Shown piece by piece: positions 23,103 through 35,149 of a DNA stretch of 64,000 nt. Positions within the stretch are counted from its first letter, which is position 1; every line of letters starts with the position of its first letter. The position numbers were made by a program, and so were the translations under genes. The notes beneath the pieces are model-generated. The model worked only from the letters and a program-made list of their open reading frames with translations, had not been told where the DNA came from and did not search any database. Source of the DNA: Stenocarpella maydis (Eukaryota > Ascomycota > Sordariomycetes > Diaporthales > Diaporthaceae); NCBI GenBank assembly GCA_002270565.1, contig NQMI01000147.1:1599-65598 (forward strand), given 5' to 3'.

Positions 23103-23515
23103 TTGCCATTCGTCGACTCGCAATCCGAGTTCGCCAAACTATCCCCACGGCGCGAGGCGTCTAACGACGAGGACTACGACTTTACTCGGACGCCCCTCAA
23201 GCGCAATCACCCCACCACTGACGACGAGGGCCATGAGTTCCCAACCGCAGCGTTGTACGGTGGCCTTACAAACCTCATCCGCCATACCAGCTCAGTTGGT
23301 CCTAAAACCAAGGAGTTGTGGGATAACCACCACGACACGCTGGGGGAATGGCTAGAGCACATGTCCAAGGAAGGCATCCTCAACCCCAGAGAGCGCGTCC
23401 AGGAGCTCACTGTTTGGGTTCCTGAAAAAGGAAATGCCTGATAACCTCAACTTCGTGGCAATTGGCAAGGAGGAGGCCAAACGCCTCCTAGCCATTTACC
23501 CACAACCTCCATAGA
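23103..23515 (+). pseudogene. Decayed ORF of unknown origin, possibly gag-like
   Basis: An open frame from 23103 (no ATG) to 23441 is polar and acidic. After a frame change near 23415 it continues as KKEMPDNLNFVAIGKEEAKR up to a TAG at about 23513, with a further readable stretch beyond it. Coding-like composition broken by a shift and a stop suggests a dead gene, perhaps part of a mobile element given its AT-rich repeat neighbourhood. No domain is recognisable. Confidence 0.35.
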
Positions 23516-23816
23516 TTCGTCGTGAATGGCACGAGCTCCTTGCAGGATTCCACCTTAATCCTGTAGTATGGGGAAACGACCTAGATTCTGACTGCTATTC
23601 CACAGATATCACGATATAAGGCTAGGGGTACTATACAGAGTGTAATATTACATTTTATCCTAATAGTACAGTAGTTTTTTTTTTATAAAACAACAGACCA
23701 TTAGAATTCCTCTTCACCTAACCTTACTAACTCCCTATCCAGCAGTTGTATCCAATCTACCGATATAAGCCGCTATAACTCTAATGTAGGCGCTAGGGCC
23801 ATAAGAGCCTATTAAA

Positions 23817-23942
23817 GAAGAAAAAAGAAAAAAAAGAAAAAAAAGAAGAAAAAGAAAAAAAAGAAAAAAAAGAAAAAAAAAGAAAAAAAAGAAAAAAAAG
23901 AAAAAAAAAGAAAAAAAAGAAAAAAAAGAAAAAAAAAAAGAA
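23817..23942 (+). repeat. A-rich microsatellite, (GA6-9)n
   Basis: Some 125 bases consist almost wholly of runs of six to nine A separated by single G (or GA). All purines are on one strand. It sits in AT-rich DNA with no gene nearby. Confidence 0.9.
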
Positions 23943-24478
23943 ACTCTAATGCTAATAAAGTTATTCATATTTCCTTTCTTCTTACCTAACTATATAAAAA
24001 TACTTCTTAAATAGTTTCTAAAGAAATTACAATTTAATTTATAGAATTATAAAGTTCAACTTAGTATATTAATTGCATCTGGCTTGGCTTAGATTATGCT
24101 GAGCCTCCCCCCCTGGTGGGTGGGGCGGAATATAGTGGTGATCCGGCATGCATATCTGTGTGTTGATGGGCGTTTTCTCAGGCAACTCGTTTGACACGCA
24201 GGACCGTCGTACGGGTCTGACCACGCTCTAAACTCTAAATTACGTCTGTCCAGTGAAAGGCAGCGTGTCCAGAACTCAACACAAAGTTGGTAGAACAGTT
24301 ATGTGATTCCCACAAGTGGTCAGATTGAGACACCAGATCCTGTAGTTATTCAAAGGTCCTGCAGTTATTCAATAAGCTTGAAGTTGAACTCAGTCAACGC
24401 CACTCCTCAAGATGAAGTTGGGATTCTATGAGCTTTGAGATGAGTGGTTTAACCTGACGTGCCATCAACGGCCCGGGG
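23943..24478. other. Intergenic, AT-rich then mixed
   Basis: The first 130 bases are AT-rich. The rest is mixed and lies 3' of the calpain gene. Two near copies of CCTG(C/T)AGTTATTCAA occur at 24340-24370. I see no gene. Confidence 0.5.
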
Positions 24479-27400
24479 TTATTCGACAGTCTTTACCGAG
24501 CCACTGCCGGCCTCGTCCTCGTCTTCCATAACTCTACCATACTCGCTCGTCTTCCTCTCGATGATGGTCCGATAGTGGGCCATACGGTCCCCATCAGCCG
24601 ATGAATCGTCGTGATCTTTATCTCCGTGCCCTTCCACCTTGTCATTAGCACTATTCCCCTTGACCTTAGTCTCCTCAGGTACCTCCCCCTGGTCCCCATC
24701 TGACGACTTGTGATCCTTCCCCCCACTCGTTGCCTCCTGACCCGCGCGCTCCCCCGCGGCATTCGAGACACCATTGTCGAGGTCGGCCTCGCCCAGACTT
24801 CCCATCCCGTCTTGTTCCAGGAGCCCGCCTTCCATGATGACGCGCAATTCCAAGTCCTTGTCTTTCGAGTATACCCTGAAGCCAACGACGGCAATGGCAT
24901 TCCACGGTTCAGGGGCAGAATCGTCGTCGTCCGATTTGTCATCTTTATCCTTGGTGGGTGTGGGCGATGCTGGAGAAGGTGAGACAAGGTCACTGGTCGT
25001 GTCGTCGGCGTCGTAGAGGTTTTCGTACTCCTCGACGGGCGAGTCCGACGAGTACCCATCCGAGTCGGGGGCCGGCTCGGACGACTTCTTTGCCTGGGGG
25101 ATGCAGGAGCAGCAGTGTATCCTGAGCTCCATTGGCTTGTTCCCAGATGCAGGCTGGACCGGACCTGCTGTGACAGGAGATTTGTTCGCATCTGGGTTTG
25201 TGGTCGCATCCGACTTGTTGGTCGCAGCGCCCGTGCTGGTGGCCGGTGGAACTTCGATCTTGTCATGCCTGGTTGCCACGGGCTGAGCTGCTTCGGGCAT
25301 CGGACTGCCCTGGGGCGTGTACTGTACCGTCCCGGAATTGGACGAGCTTGATGCAATCGAAGCGCTGTCAGCTTCTAGGGCGTTCGCTTTATGAAGCTCC
25401 GCTTGCTCTGCGAGTCTCCGTGCGGCCTCTTTCTCTGCGGCCTCTTTCTTCTCAGCAGCCTCCTTCGCAGCTTTCTCCTCCACAGCCTTCTTCTCAGCCT
25501 CGGCCTTGGCTCTTTTCTCGGACTTCAGCCTCTGCTTCTTGTCCTCGTCCTTCTTGGCCTGCTTTGCCTTGACGTCTCGTCCAACTTGCCTCCTCTCCCA
25601 GAGCTTCCTCCGCTCTTTTCTCCGGGACTCGCTGGCTTTCTTGGCGTCTGCCCTCTTCCTGACCTCGCCTAGCTTCTTCAAATGGTTGGCCGCCTTGGAG
25701 TGCGCGAGATCGTACGCTTCACCGACCTGGGCAAGCTTCTCGTTCTCTGTGCGCCCCTTACACTCCTGTCTGACAACTTCCTCAGTGCTGGGGATATCGT
25801 TGTCGCGCTCACCTATGACGGAGATGAACACAACATATATCCCAGGAGACATGCTCGGCAGTTCGACCGAGACGCTGCGATCCATGAGGTAGTTGCCATG
25901 GCTGCGTACTATATAGTCCTCCGCGCCAGGCTTCCCCTCTTCGTGCAGTCGAAACTGAAGCCGAAAGTTGTATTGGCCCTGTAGGCCACAGAAGTACCGA
26001 CCGTCGAGCTGGGAGAGAACGAGAACGATCGGGGACTCCCTTGTCAGCTTGAAGTGGAACTTCTCATTGTACTGGGGCTTCCAGGGGACTTCTACCCCGG
26101 CCCAGCGCTGACACAGGCGCCAGTCTGGGTCTTGGAACAGACGGGTGCGGTCGAAGTGTTGATACTTGCGCAGGAGGTCATCGTAGGAGATCCAAAAGGT
26201 CGAATCGCTGCCGAACGTGTGGTCGAGTTCTTGCTTCACCTCTGTGGTCCACTCTTTGGACCCGTCAGACCATGCGCCCTCCCAGTTGCCCTTCTTGACT
26301 CGTCCCCAGGGGTTCCTGCTGGAGGGTCAGCGAAGTGCGTTAAACAAGCCGTCGCGGTCTAGACCAGCACTGACCTGAGCTTACAGAGGCGCGTTCCGTT
26401 CTTGAGTGTCCTCGCCTCCATGAGGACGTAAGCGTGGCCCTCAGAAATGCCGTCTCGCTCACCGTATCCACCATCGAGGAGGCCTGTGGAGCATCCAAAC
26501 AGGAATTCCTGGTTGACCTTGCTTAGCTCGTTGTCCCAAAAAGCATCAGTGTCGAAAATGTCACTAGAGAGCAGTTCGGTCGTGACGCCACCAGACAAGT
26601 CCTCCAATGCCTCTCCGATCCAGCCTCCTGAGAGACAGGCATAGTCCCCGTGTGCCTTTGCATACGCCTTCTCCAGCAGCGGCACCCACGTCTCGTTTTG
26701 GTCCTTATTCTGGGCGAAGAAGAGGGCCTTTGATCCGGTCTGGTATGTCTCGCGGTAAACACTCTCCATATCCTCGCGGTCAACCTGCTTGAGCAGCTCT
26801 CGCTGCATAGAGGGCGAGTCCCAGCATGGCGACCTGAGGAAGAGCTTGTCGTCTATGATAGAGTAGATCCACTCGCCGTCGCGATGGAAGACGAAGCCAT
26901 AGATTCCTATCTCTATAAGGGGAGAGACTGGTGTCAGAATTTGCAGTTCCCGTGAGTCTAGCAACGGAGTTCCAGCCAGAAAAGATACTTACTGGTGTCA
27001 TATTCCACACATATACGCTTGATACCATCAGGCACATTCGCGAGGCCGGTCAAGCTTGCTATAAGCCAGCAGTCGCCAAGGTTCCCTTGCTTGATATCAT
27101 CCGGGAGCACATTCTCCATGAAAGATGGTTTCTTGAAGATCTCGTGCACGCGCTTAACCGCCTTGGGAATGTTTGCGGCAGGATTCAACAGGCTGGAAGC
27201 ACTGATGTCGAACTTTTTGGAAGCCAAGCTGTTCAAGCAGTGGCCCCTTTCCATTTTGAAGTCCCAGTCCTGCGGTGCAGACATGTCAGTGATGAGCTCA
27301 ATGTGTCTCCCCTTGTTCGGCCGGAGAGCAGCTAGGAAGACTGCGTCTGTGCCTTGACTACTGGAAGACTGATGGTCCCAGCACTTACGAGGTCCCAACC

Positions 27401-27829
27401 AGGGTCGCGATACCGACTGTTGATTCTCCTGCACTCGGCAATTATCTTGCGCACCCTGCGCCTGCACTCCTCCGCAGCCCGCTCGTACCCGGCGCAAAGA
27501 AGCTCATTACCGCGCTCGGTCGACGTCGGCTCGGGGGCGGGAGAGAAGGGAAGCACCGCCAGGGCTTTACTGAACTTCTTTTGGGAGAATTTCTCCCAGA
27601 TCTTGTCGATGCTCTCCTGTGGTGGACCCTTCGACTTTTTCTTCTTGTCCTGCGAAGTTTCGCCGGCCGCAGCCTGCGGTGCGGGAGCCTGCGGCCGTCG
27701 AGCCGAGAAACTGGACGTCCTCTTGTGGGATCGCCTCTCGCGGCGGGCGTGGCGGGAGGGTGGCGTAGAGGACGGCTCGGAGTCCGAGTCAGAGGAGGAC
27801 ATGTTGTCATAATTAGTTTTCCGGACCAT
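24479..27829 (-). CDS. Calpain-type cysteine protease with long charged C-terminal tail
   Basis: Four exons, 27829-27389, 27269-26993, 26912-26375 and 26315-24479, join in phase to 1030 residues. All donors are GTAAGT or GTCAGT. An alternative start is the second ATG at 27802. The catalytic triad is clear: Cys214 in QGNLGDCWLIAS, His399 in EGHAYVL, and Asn420 in NPWGRVKKGNWEG. A domain III-like beta region follows (about 480-570, FHFKLTRESPIVLVLSQLDG). After that comes a Lys/Glu/Ala-rich predicted coiled coil (about 610-740) and an acidic, Ser-rich tail. The N-terminus is Ser/Arg-rich. Calpains make limited cuts in intracellular proteins in response to Ca2+ or other signals; fungal members include the pH-signalling protease PalB/Rim13, but this protein lacks the MIT-type N-terminus of that group and is not claimed as PalB. 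A cytosolic location is expected because no signal peptide is present. Confidence 0.92.
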
Positions 27830-30073
27830 CCTGATTGTTGTACAATGAGAGCCAACAAATTTCTGTGTCGAGCCTCGGCAGGGCGGTTGCAGGGTGGGGA
27901 CGAGGAAAATAACGAGTCAAGAGGCTTGGTGGACAGTGTCTTGTAACTCAGACTCAACGTGGTGCTTGGGTGACAGGTGGGGGGACAGCGATATCGCTTG
28001 AAGTGAGTTAAAGAGAATGGAGAAAATCGGTGGTGTTCTATATGCAAGGACGAAACGGATGCCTGTGAAGATCTGAGCGGAACCCAGACGGAGGGCTGAA
28101 CTCAAAAGAGGATGGTGGCATGAAACATCGTTTACTCCCGAGCTCTATTATGAAGGCCAGCAAAGGTGAACGTTGGCGCTTCTTAGGATGCTATATGTCG
28201 CGTAAGCAAGTGGGCGGTGGGAGGTTTGTATAAATAGAAGTGTCAGAGAAGGCTGGATGGCCTGGGCCGGGCCTTGGACCCATGGTGACACGCATCGTCG
28301 ATAGTGCCCAGCACAGCTCAGCTTATGCAGCGTTGGCTTATCTAGGTATCTAGATAGCCAGCCAGCCAACTACGCAGATGCAGGTGTGGGGAGAGTGAGG
28401 TGCAACGGCGGGCGGTGCGTTGCAGATTGCAGAGAAAGACAGCCTTGTGGTTGGGACATGACTGAGATGGCAGCCGCGTATTGGCCGGACAGGGGCATAC
28501 AATATTGGCTCGCACCTGGACAACAAACGAAACTATGGACATGGCTACCCAGGCCAGGTCCCTGGAAAGGTCCCCGGGTGGATGGATGTATTGGGCCGCG
28601 GGCCGGGTGATGCTTACACCCCTGGCGGCGGATTCCCTCGTTACGGAGTCAACACGGGATAGCCAGCAGCAATAGGCGCAGCTGGGCCGCGCGAGGCAGT
28701 CGAGTTACGACCAAGACGATGCACAGGCCAGTAACCGAGGCAGAGCCTCAATATCCGATAAATTTGTATCTACCAAGCTCGAATATCGAGGCCAGGAGAA
28801 AGGTCAGGGTGGGACAAAGGAGGGTCGCACCACCTGACTAGTCCGTACGGAGTACTGATGGAAAATACACCATACCATCGTAAGCACAAGTCACTGGCTT
28901 GTACATAGTCAGGCATCAACAGTGCTCAACCATAATGTCCGGAAGCCTTACATGATGTATCAGGTTCGACAATATCCGTATTCCACATATCCGTGGCGGT
29001 ACCGTACTTAGGGTAGGCCTAGAACGCTTGCGTGCAGTCGTGCTGACGAAGTGCGATGCCACGTGCCGCACGTTGATGTGCTGGACCCAGAAAGGTTTGC
29101 AGCCGCAGATCGGCAACGGCAGGGTACTCTGTGAGATGGTGGGTATCCACCACGGGTGTTCTCTATCCGGGGTGGGCGGCTGCAGGCCGTGGCCGGATGA
29201 CCCAAAGTGTGGATTTCAGCAGACTTATGTACTACGTTCGTCTGGGCTAAGCTAATTCCTCTCCGGATGCTCTAAAGTTGCAGAGGAATCCTGACACCGC
29301 CTGACCTGGCCTCCTCGCCTTGTTCAGCCCCAACTTGAAACAGATCATCATTGGCCGGCTTCTACGCTTGCTGTAGTATCTGTTTGATCTTTTGGCCCCT
29401 GGAATTCTATAGACTACCATTCCCTGCAAATTTGATTCAAGTCTCGCCAAAGATCCCCCCAACATCCTGCCGACCACCATCAGGCCCAGAGGTGGCCCTG
29501 CCAAGCCGCTCCTTTCACGAATAATTGTTTTTATAATATTATTTTTCTCTCAAAACTTTTCTTCATTAATACGAACTCTCATAATGAATTTATACTTATC
29601 TTTTTTATACACCTGGATAGCTTTCCAAGGTGCCTCTACTTACATTTCTGGGGGACAGGGGATTTCAGAAGCAGCCATCTAATGTTGCACGCATATATTC
29701 GCGCCGATTTAGTGTTTTCCAGTGCCACTAACCTGATTCTCTCCAGCCTTGTATATTACATCTTCTCAATCTAGGTCAGTTCCCATTTCCCAGTACTGCG
29801 TCGGCTCATGGCACTGTTCTTCCAGTTTGTGTACAGTTCTGAGCTGGAAATCTCGGCGAGTGTCGAATCGTCTGGTCCCTGGTCCACCCAACATTCGCCA
29901 AATCAGACACAGATGCTTTCGACAAGCTTGGACGTGATCAATCCCCCGGATTGCGAGGGTAATCGTATCCTGAATGATTCGGCCATTACGGCGAGCAGGT
30001 ACATCGATCCGGTATGAAGTGGAAATTTCCCAGGCGCATCGTCCGAGCTGGCCAGGAGCTCAAAATATTTGCT
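27830..30073. other. Intergenic region
   Basis: About 2.2 kb upstream of the calpain gene and downstream of the relic at 30074. There are only short overlapping frames without recognisable motifs. 29520-29580 is AT-rich. I see no gene. Confidence 0.5.
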
Positions 30074-30794
30074 TTATCGTATAACCCAACCATCCGCGAT
30101 CTGTAGCTCACCCTTCCTCTTCCCATCACCGGGCTCGTTTTCTGTGCTGTGACGATCTAGTGAGCCTCGACTAAGTACTACCTGTCGTTTCCGGTAAATG
30201 TCAGGTCGATGTGAAAATTGCCCAGTCTTTTCGTCTGATGACGAAGGGTTGAGAAAAGAGCTACTTTGGCTCTGCCAACGATGCCGGTTCTTACCGGCCC
30301 AAATTCCTAAAGTCCTTTTTACATCAGGTTTTCGTCTGGTGCGAACTATTGTCTCTACTATCGCCATGACAGCCTCCCATGGCTTGATGACAGAGGAGCC
30401 AACAGCTTCCACGTCTTCTTCCGGTTCTGCTCGTAGACGTTGCTGCCAAGACATCATCCTCTGCAGGGGAAAATGTAATGCTTACCGGGCGGGTTCTCTG
30501 CGAGGTCCTCATTATCAAATCTGCGCTGTGCGAAGACGACCGTCCAGTCATAAGCAATATAGCCGCTGGTCACCCTCTTATAGCATATTCGTGCCGGATA
30601 AAAATGCGGGTCTTAGTGTCTCCGCTACCGACCTTGTTGCGCAGGAGGGTGGTAACCGGGTCGTCATCTTCGTCATAGAAGGGTGGAATGCCCGAACAGA
30701 GAACCTCAGACTCATTAATATTGTTAGCGAGTAGGAAGCAGTCGAGAACCCGGAGCGGGACCTTAAATCCGCGTAGGACGGTTACGACGCTCAT
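30074..30794 (-). pseudogene. Frame-broken copy of a small fungal hypothetical-protein family
   Basis: The minus-strand frame starts at an ATG at 30794 (MSVVTVLRGFKVPLRVLDCF) and reads well for 74 residues to KTRIFIRHEYAIRG, then hits TGA. Two bases on, another frame continues as GYIAYDWTVVFAQRRFDNED, the usual continuation of this common, uncharacterised fungal family. A GTAAGC donor and TGCAG acceptor (about 30483-30442) then lead into a frame (30457-30074) with a readable EDVEAVGSSVIKPWEAVMAI stretch. The single frame break before the intron makes it a likely pseudogene, unless the base call is wrong. Function of the family is unknown. Confidence 0.55.
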
Positions 30795-32360
30795 GTTATG
30801 TTGCTGGAGGATTTAGGTTGAGCGGTTGTTGACGTAGATGGGGTGTGCGTGATCAGCAGTTCTAGTCTAAGGGAGACGAAAAGCAGGAGTGATGCTTTAT
30901 ACCACACGAGGAATTAGTGCCTGGTCTGATAGCCCATAAACAGGCCAAGTTGGCCCCGCAGAGCTATGACTACCTAAGCAGAATATATAGTATATAATAA
31001 TAATTAAGTAAATATACTATAAGTAGTAGACTATAATGCTTTAATTAGATAACTTTTAATCCTTTACGGGGTATATTATGTGTTAGGGGCTCAACTTACT
31101 AACTATTTTATTATATAAAATGAGCTTCCCTACCCCATTATCCTTAGACTAGAATACTAGATAATCTGCTTCATTTAAATGACCTGCTTGGTTTATTATA
31201 TTTTTAATTTTATTCTTGGTGGAATAGCACTTAGGATCGCACATCAGTATGGGGACGAGGTGGCTTAGTCAGCCACCTAGGTACTGCACGGAGGCCTTAA
31301 GCCCCTACCGTGTGCTTCCCCTCCCTTGTTTCAGAACCTAGATAGATCATCGAATAACAGAACCAGTTCGACAACCACTGTACGTACGTACCAACAGCCA
31401 TATCGCAAAGGCCATTCAACAATTCTCGTCTTATCATTTGCTTATATATGAGAACTCTTAAGCCATATTTAAACATGAAAATTGTGTTTAATTATGTTTC
31501 TTGGCTTTCGAAGGAAAGTAACGCATTGCCGATGTATAGTTTCAATCTTACTCCAGACTTTTACTAGTATACCATATCCTGTGGGATGTTATTCTGGATA
31601 TTCAAAATGAATGTCCTGCTCTTAGGCACTTTAGCACAGCAAGTTCTCAGGCCCCCTTAGTTCAAACTCCGTCCTTATTCTCAGAGAATGGAATAAACCA
31701 ACTCGTATCTTCCCATGCGCCTCCTTAAGGATTGCCAGTGAAAGCCGATTGTAGGGACCAACACTGAACGGCAGTGTCCTGAGCGCCCTGGTTCGCTACG
31801 AGCTCCCCAGCTCGTAGCTAGGGATAGGACAGTTGCTGCGAGAAGAGTTGTCAACGCGGAGGCGTGGGTGACGAGTTGAAAAGCTGGACAGTCAAATCGC
31901 TTAAGATTAGATGGTAGACTTGGGAGCGGCTGGTTGAACCAAAGGTCAGAGTTCGAGTGCCCGCACCCCTCGACTCCATCGCGTACAATGCAGACATTAT
32001 TACCAAGCAGAGGCTAGGATGTTTAGTGAAACATCTAGATAGTGTGGAGTAATAAGATCCTGCTTATGGTTATTCTCGACGAATAGCAAATAAACCAGCT
32101 TATCTTTAAACAGTGGGACGAAGTCACAGATTACAAATCCGTAGCCGCGAAGTGGGCTCCGTCGGTTCGTGGGCGTTATTATAAATCACAACTTGAATGG
32201 GACTCTGGATCTCAGGTCACGATCTATAAATGTGTAACATGCCCGGTCAAAACTGAATAGCCGTTCTTGTGCAAACGTTCTCATTCCATCATACGAGTGC
32301 TCCTCATAGAACGAAATCCCGAATTTCAGAATTTGCTCATAAACTGCACCGGCCACAGAG
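30795..32360. other. Intergenic region with an AT-rich block
   Basis: 30960-31210 is AT-rich and RIP-like. The rest is mixed, with no coding signal. Around 31905-31970 a TGGTAGACTTG and a GAGTTCGAGTGCC motif are spaced like tRNA A and B boxes, but no cloverleaf closes. Confidence 0.5.
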
Positions 32361-33497
32361 ATGTCGCACACTCAACGTCCCATCATTGTCTTAGGAACCG
32401 CAAATGTAAGTAGTCCCGGGCAAGTTTTGTCACCTGCCGGTTACCAACTGGCTGGTTAGGTCGGCGACGGCAGCAGCGACAAGTTTGTCAAGTTTGACGC
32501 GCCCGAAGAGGTCAAGGCCTTTCTCGATACCTTTTATGATCGTGGCGGCCGTCATCTCGACACGGCCCGCAACTATTCCCCGGGCATGAAGGGCTCGTCT
32601 GAGCTTCGTCTCGCAGCCGCAGGCGCCGGGTCAAGGTTCAGCATCGACACCAAGGTTCTCGGCCTCCCGGGAAACGGGCCCTTTCACACCGCTCAGCAAA
32701 TCAAGTCGAGCATCGATGCGTCCGTCGCAAGCCTGAAGCTTCCAGAGGGCGTCAAGATAGATACCATGTACCTACACGTGCCTGACCGCGAAACCCCATT
32801 TGAGGAGACTTGCGAGGCCATAAATCAGGCCCACCAGGAAGGAAAGTTCCAGCGGTTTGGCATCTCGAACTACACCGCCGGAGAGGTCGAACAGATTGTG
32901 GCTATTTGTAAGAGCAAGGGCTATGTGCTCCCAACTGTTTACCAGGGCCAATACAACCCACTCACGAGAAGCGGGGAGGGCATACTGTTCCCCGTGCTCA
33001 GGAAGCACGGCATCGCATTCTACGCGTACAGCCCGGCCGCGGCAGGTGTCTTTGTGGGTAACCAGAAGACTGCGCGGCCCGGCAGCCGGTTTGACCAGTC
33101 GGTGAGTTTCGCTACCACGGGCGTTGTTTCTTGTTGCTTGTTCTCTTTTTTGCCCTGTCTGAAACTAACTTTGCTCCCGCGCCGTCAGCACGACGCTGGT
33201 AAGGTCTATGCCGCGAATTATTCCAACCCCAAGATCGCTACCGCGGCGGATCACGCAAGCGAAGTGGCAGAGAAGCATAGGATCAATGGCCATGCTGCCG
33301 CCCTCAGATGGACCGCGTACCACGGCGTCCTGGACCCTGAAAAAGGTGACAAGGTAATAATCGGCGCCTCCAGCGTTGCACAGCTCTCTACCAACCTCGA
33401 CATTATTGAACAGGGTCCGCTGCCCAAGGAGGTCGCGGAAGCCTTCGACGGCGTCCATGCCCAGCTGGGGGATGGGGCGGTCAAATACTACATTTGA
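32361..33497 (+). CDS. Aldo/keto reductase
   Basis: Three exons, 32361-32405, 32460-33101 and 33189-33497, give 331 residues. The first is only 45 nt and holds the conserved beta-strand start IIVLGTAN; introns are 54 and 87 nt with GTAAGT and GTGAGT donors. The AKR catalytic tetrad is present: Asp49 and Tyr54 in HLDTARNYS, Lys80 in IDTKVLG, and His121 in MYLHVPD. The layout and the HLDTA-x-x-Y motif suit the AKR7 (aldehyde reductase) type, with NADPH-dependent reduction of aldehydes or ketones in the cytosol. The true substrate cannot be told from sequence. The second intron is in frame, so an unspliced reading stays open but inserts 29 foreign residues. Neighbouring genes give no pathway. 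Confidence 0.93.
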
Positions 33498-34588
33498 TGT
33501 ACTTGAATACGAACTCGTCCTTCCGCCGAATAGCCCTGGTGAATGTCTGGGTGGATTAGCTTCCTCGGAATAATAGAGGGATATGTATGATTATATCTGC
33601 TCTCGTAGACACCTACACTCTATGTGTTGAGTGCTCTGACGGCTGTGGGTCCATGATAGTCTAATTGAAGCCAACCCCGAATCTCAGGTGCCAGGGCGCA
33701 CCCCAAGCCACGGAAAGTTATCCGAGCAGCGCAGTTAATTTACATACAAGCCAGTAGCTATGCTCTTGAACTACTACATTTTTATCACACATCTGGTTTT
33801 AGTCTTGATTTAATTATAATTTCTCTTGAAGAATAATTCCTTTCTATAATTAGATTCCTCATTAACAACGGCCTTATAGACTTAATAGCGTCTAAGTCTA
33901 CGTCTGGCCTGCTATCAAGACTCTTAACTGCTCAAAGCTTTATTTCCTCTAGAATTGTATGTTGTCTGTGTTAATGGTAATCGTTTCTGTTTCGACTTGT
34001 TTGAGCGAGTTAAAAGGGACTGAACAGTCTATTTGTAAAACCCTATGACAAGAGCGAACTACTGGACGTGTGGTGATCAGAACACGTAATCAATCTGCCT
34101 TCCCAAGTACCGCGAAGTTCGTCCAGGGCATCCCTCAACTCCTTGTGATTAATTATGCGAACGTCATTCAGCGCGGCCCCGGGGCCCATTGCTCTTGGGT
34201 GTCCTGGTCAGAGATTCAACCCGAGACAGCACAGACGGAACATGGTGACAGTGATGTACGATTCTGAAGCCGTCGCTGGCATTTTCTATTCTCAAGACCC
34301 CATCAGCTCCATAGCACAGGCTGTATAAGTCACACAGGCTCAGGGACGGGTATGCGCATTCTTGGCCCACGTACCAGCGCTTGTGCTCTCGAAAACAAAG
34401 AAATGGTAGGGAGAAGATCTCGTGCTAGCATCCGCAGACGTGGTATTCCTGGCCGGGGCCAGAATTCCGTCACTGGCTGCTGGGAGGGTCCTGTGCACTG
34501 TTGCTAATGTCGCCAGTGTCTGATGCGGGCTGCTTAATAGGCCGAGGCATCTGAAGCACCACCGGGGGTAGCCGCAGCCGTCTGTTCT
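33498..34588. other. Convergent intergenic region
   Basis: It lies between two 3' ends. 33760-33860 is AT-rich. Only short unconvincing frames are present, and I see no gene. Confidence 0.55.
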
Positions 34589-35149
34589 CTACCTAGGTGC
34601 TCCATATGTCGTGCTCGCTGGGGCTTGTGGAAACCTGTTTGTGGCGGCGGTCCTGTGCACGGGGAAGAATCCTGTGCCGTTGGTTGGCTTCCATGGAGCC
34701 CCAGTCCCAGTAGCCAGTGCGATGGTTCGAGTGACGGTTCGTGTAGCAGTCGATACCGTAGTGGTGACAGTGATCGGGGCTGCAACGAAGTCCGCAGGGG
34801 GTGGTGATGAGGGCTCCTCGTCAACACAGCCGACGTCAAAGTACTTGACGTCGCTATCTTGGTCCTCATCAAAGTTCTCGGCGAGGGATACGTCGAAAAG
34901 CATGCAGAATTCGTCGCTGAAGCCAAAGCTCTGGCAGCGGTCACTCCCGGCGCACTGGGCCGAGCAGCCGGAGAACGAGGCCAAGTTCTTGCTGTCACTC
35001 CAAAAGTAATTGCCTCTGTCGCGGTCATGTCCGTTTGCACCACACAGGACATCAGCACGGCGGTGCATTGTTAGCCAGTCTGGCAGGAGCCCGGCTGAGA
35101 CCATGGCCGGGGCTAAAGGCAGCAAAAGCAGTGATGCCTCGGTCAACAT
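34589..35149 (-). CDS. Small secreted protein with PAN/apple-like domain
   Basis: A single exon of 186 residues. The first 19 or so residues (MLTEASLLLLPLAPAMVSAG) form a signal peptide. Residues about 33-107 have a Cys spacing and pattern like the PAN/apple fold of fungal secreted proteins: CGANGHDR near the start, CSAQC, CQSFGFSDEFCMLFD, and a closing YFDVGC. After this the chain is Pro/Thr/Val-rich (repeated TVT and TRT steps), suggesting an O-glycosylated stalk, with no clear GPI or membrane tail. PAN domains usually bind proteins or sugars, so a wall or extracellular role is inferred. The start is the first ATG after an in-frame stop. Confidence 0.75.
   Translation of the reverse strand: MLTEASLLLLPLAPAMVSAGLLPDWLTMHRRADVLCGANGHDRDRGNYFWSDSKNLASFSGCSAQCAGSDRCQSFGFSDEFCMLFDVSLAENFDEDQDSDVKYFDVGCVDEEPSSPPPADFVAAPITVTTTVSTATRTVTRTIALATGTGAPWKPTNGTGFFPVHRTAATNRFPQAPASTTYGAPR

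Noticed and set aside
31905..31970. tRNA-like A-box and B-box pair (plus strand)
   Set aside because: TGGTAGACTTG and GAGTTCGAGTGCC are spaced about right, but the acceptor, D and T stems do not pair and no anticodon stem fits.
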